Below are positions 35,129-35,957 of a stretch of DNA of 35,957 nt, piece by piece (within the stretch, counting starts at the first letter, position 1; each line of letters opens with the position of its first letter). Origin of the DNA: Acinetobacter tianfuensis (GTDB lineage Bacteria; Pseudomonadota; Gammaproteobacteria; Pseudomonadales; Moraxellaceae); the NCBI RefSeq assembly GCF_003611465.1, contig NZ_RAXV01000038.1, positions 1 through 35,957 on the forward strand, written 5' to 3'. A program made the position numbers and the translations under genes. Under the pieces are notes generated by a model. That model ran no database searches, was not told the origin of the DNA, and saw nothing but the letters and a program-made list of their open reading frames with translations.

Positions 35129-35957
35129 TTATCGTTTGATTGACTCATATTCTAGTTGATACAGCTCGTTGATTAGTAAAAACTCTCTTTGGAGCTGAGA
35201 GAAGGATTTTTTTACTTCACTATGAGCGCGTTGATTGCGATAAGCTTTAAACATATTTACAAAAAGTCTGCCTATGGCATTAGAGGCTTCTTCATTTTCT
35301 GCCTCCCATTTGAAGGGGGATAACTTATTTTTCTTTACGTCTGAACAGAATGCATCTTCCATTAGTGAGCTAGAGAATTTTTGCGAATTTATTTTTTCTC
35401 GAATAATATCTTCTAATCGAGTATACGCAGTCATTATTGATGCATCAGCATCTAATTTAAACTTAAAAGCTAAATCTATAATTCTCTCGTCAATTAAATT
35501 TAATGGCAATTCGCTAGGATAATAGTCATTTATTTTTAAAGGTTCATTAAGCATAAAATCTAAATTGCTAATGTAATCATAAATTGTGTTAGTCCGGCTA
35601 TAAGAACTATTTAAGAAAGACTCTACATTACTATCACTTAACGAATTTTGCCTAATGATTTCAAATTCTTTAGTTGATATAAGCAGCTCTTTGATTTCAA
35701 TTTTATGCCTTTGCAATAGTTTTAAAGCTTTAACAAAACCTTTATAACCTTCTGAGATATAATCTGATCTAAAGCCATATCTAATGAGATAAACAGTTCG
35801 ATAACCTTTAATTAAAAAACAATGATTATGATCATTAGTTAAAACAAGTGCTCTTTCAACTTGTTCTTCAAATTGTAGAACTAAGGCAATTGCTTCAATG
35901 CAATCTTGCGTATAAGGTGTCCCTAAATATTGTATTTCTTCAGATGGTTGATTAAAT
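35129..35957 (-). CDS. TIGR02391-like (Ymh) protein with HEPN-type RX4H motif, 5' end outside the window
   Basis: The reading frame is open from the stop at 35129-35131 through to the right edge (at least 275 residues) with no ATG in the upstream part. The gene therefore starts beyond the window, and the TTG at 35716 is probably not its start. The C-terminal region LEDIIREK...LMEDAFCSD...NAIGRLFVNMFKAYRNQRAH resembles the TIGR02391/Ymh domain. RNQRAH (35222-35239) is an R-X4-H motif as in HEPN ribonuclease domains, many of which act in defence. The N-terminal part visible here is not recognised. Codon use is much more AT-rich than in the neighbours, hinting at transfer. The gene is followed after 12 bp by the GNAT gene. 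The function is inferred. Confidence 0.6.
   Translation of the reverse strand, partial: FNQPSEEIQYLGTPYTQDCIEAIALVLQFEEQVERALVLTNDHNHCFLIKGYRTVYLIRYGFRSDYISEGYKGFVKALKLLQRHKIEIKELLISTKEFEIIRQNSLSDSNVESFLNSSYSRTNTIYDYISNLDFMLNEPLKINDYYPSELPLNLIDERIIDLAFKFKLDADASIMTAYTRLEDIIREKINSQKFSSSLMEDAFCSDVKKNKLSPFKWEAENEEASNAIGRLFVNMFKAYRNQRAHSEVKKSFSQLQREFLLINELYQLEYESIKR

Overview
The window reads as ordinary chromosome from a moderately AT-rich gammaproteobacterium, most probably an Acinetobacter (Moraxellaceae). This rests on gene content and order, read without a database: a kdsD-kdsC-lptC-lptA-lptB cluster that stops at lptB, a 7Fe ferredoxin beside mutS, a dnaE-trmJ-cysE run, and a LapEBC-like type I secretion operon. 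No rRNA, insertion sequence, prophage, CRISPR array or replication origin was seen. One tRNA gene is present.

Layout. 1-1364: a class I glutamine amidotransferase (-) and a small DUF1871-like protein (+). 1752-3313: cysS and tRNA-Gly(GCC), the latter with a consensus promoter and a terminator. 3512-6925: Kdo synthesis (kdsD, kdsC) and lipo-oligosaccharide export (lptC, lptA, lptB), tightly packed and closed by a terminator. 7108-11926: outer-membrane channel, ABC exporter and membrane-fusion protein of a type I secretion system, start and stop codons overlapping. 12043-14220: a YigZ/IMPACT protein, a hexapeptide acyltransferase and a tandem universal stress protein.

14395-20721 is mostly on the minus strand: an O-methyltransferase, an M15-like lipoprotein, ferredoxin fdxA with a Fur-box-like site upstream, mutS and a membrane diguanylate cyclase. 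21055-21834 (+) is a heme-oxygenase-fold protein whose six putative iron ligands match the UndA (1-alkene-forming) arrangement. From 21895 on everything is again minus strand: a large alpha/beta-hydrolase lipoprotein, a TPR-like lipoprotein, cysE, trmJ, dnaE, a secreted hypothetical protein, the methionine importer (metI, metN, metQ), a GNAT acetyltransferase and, cut by the right edge, an AT-rich gene with a HEPN-type RX4H motif.

How the genes work together: kdsD/kdsC feed Kdo to the inner core of the lipo-oligosaccharide that LptB, LptC and LptA help export. The secretion operon probably exports a large RTX-type adhesin or toxin encoded elsewhere. dnaE, trmJ and cysE probably share a transcript. 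MetQNI imports methionine, but metQ is transcribed first and is separated from metNI by a hairpin.

Points most worth following up: the UndA-like protein, the truncated HEPN-like gene at the edge, two 22-bp palindromes (upstream of kdsD and in the metQ leader), the Fur-like site between mutS and fdxA, and a small GC-richer open frame in the metQ-GNAT gap. I did not find a clear, wholly new multi-gene system. The right edge is the likeliest place for accessory content and it is incomplete.
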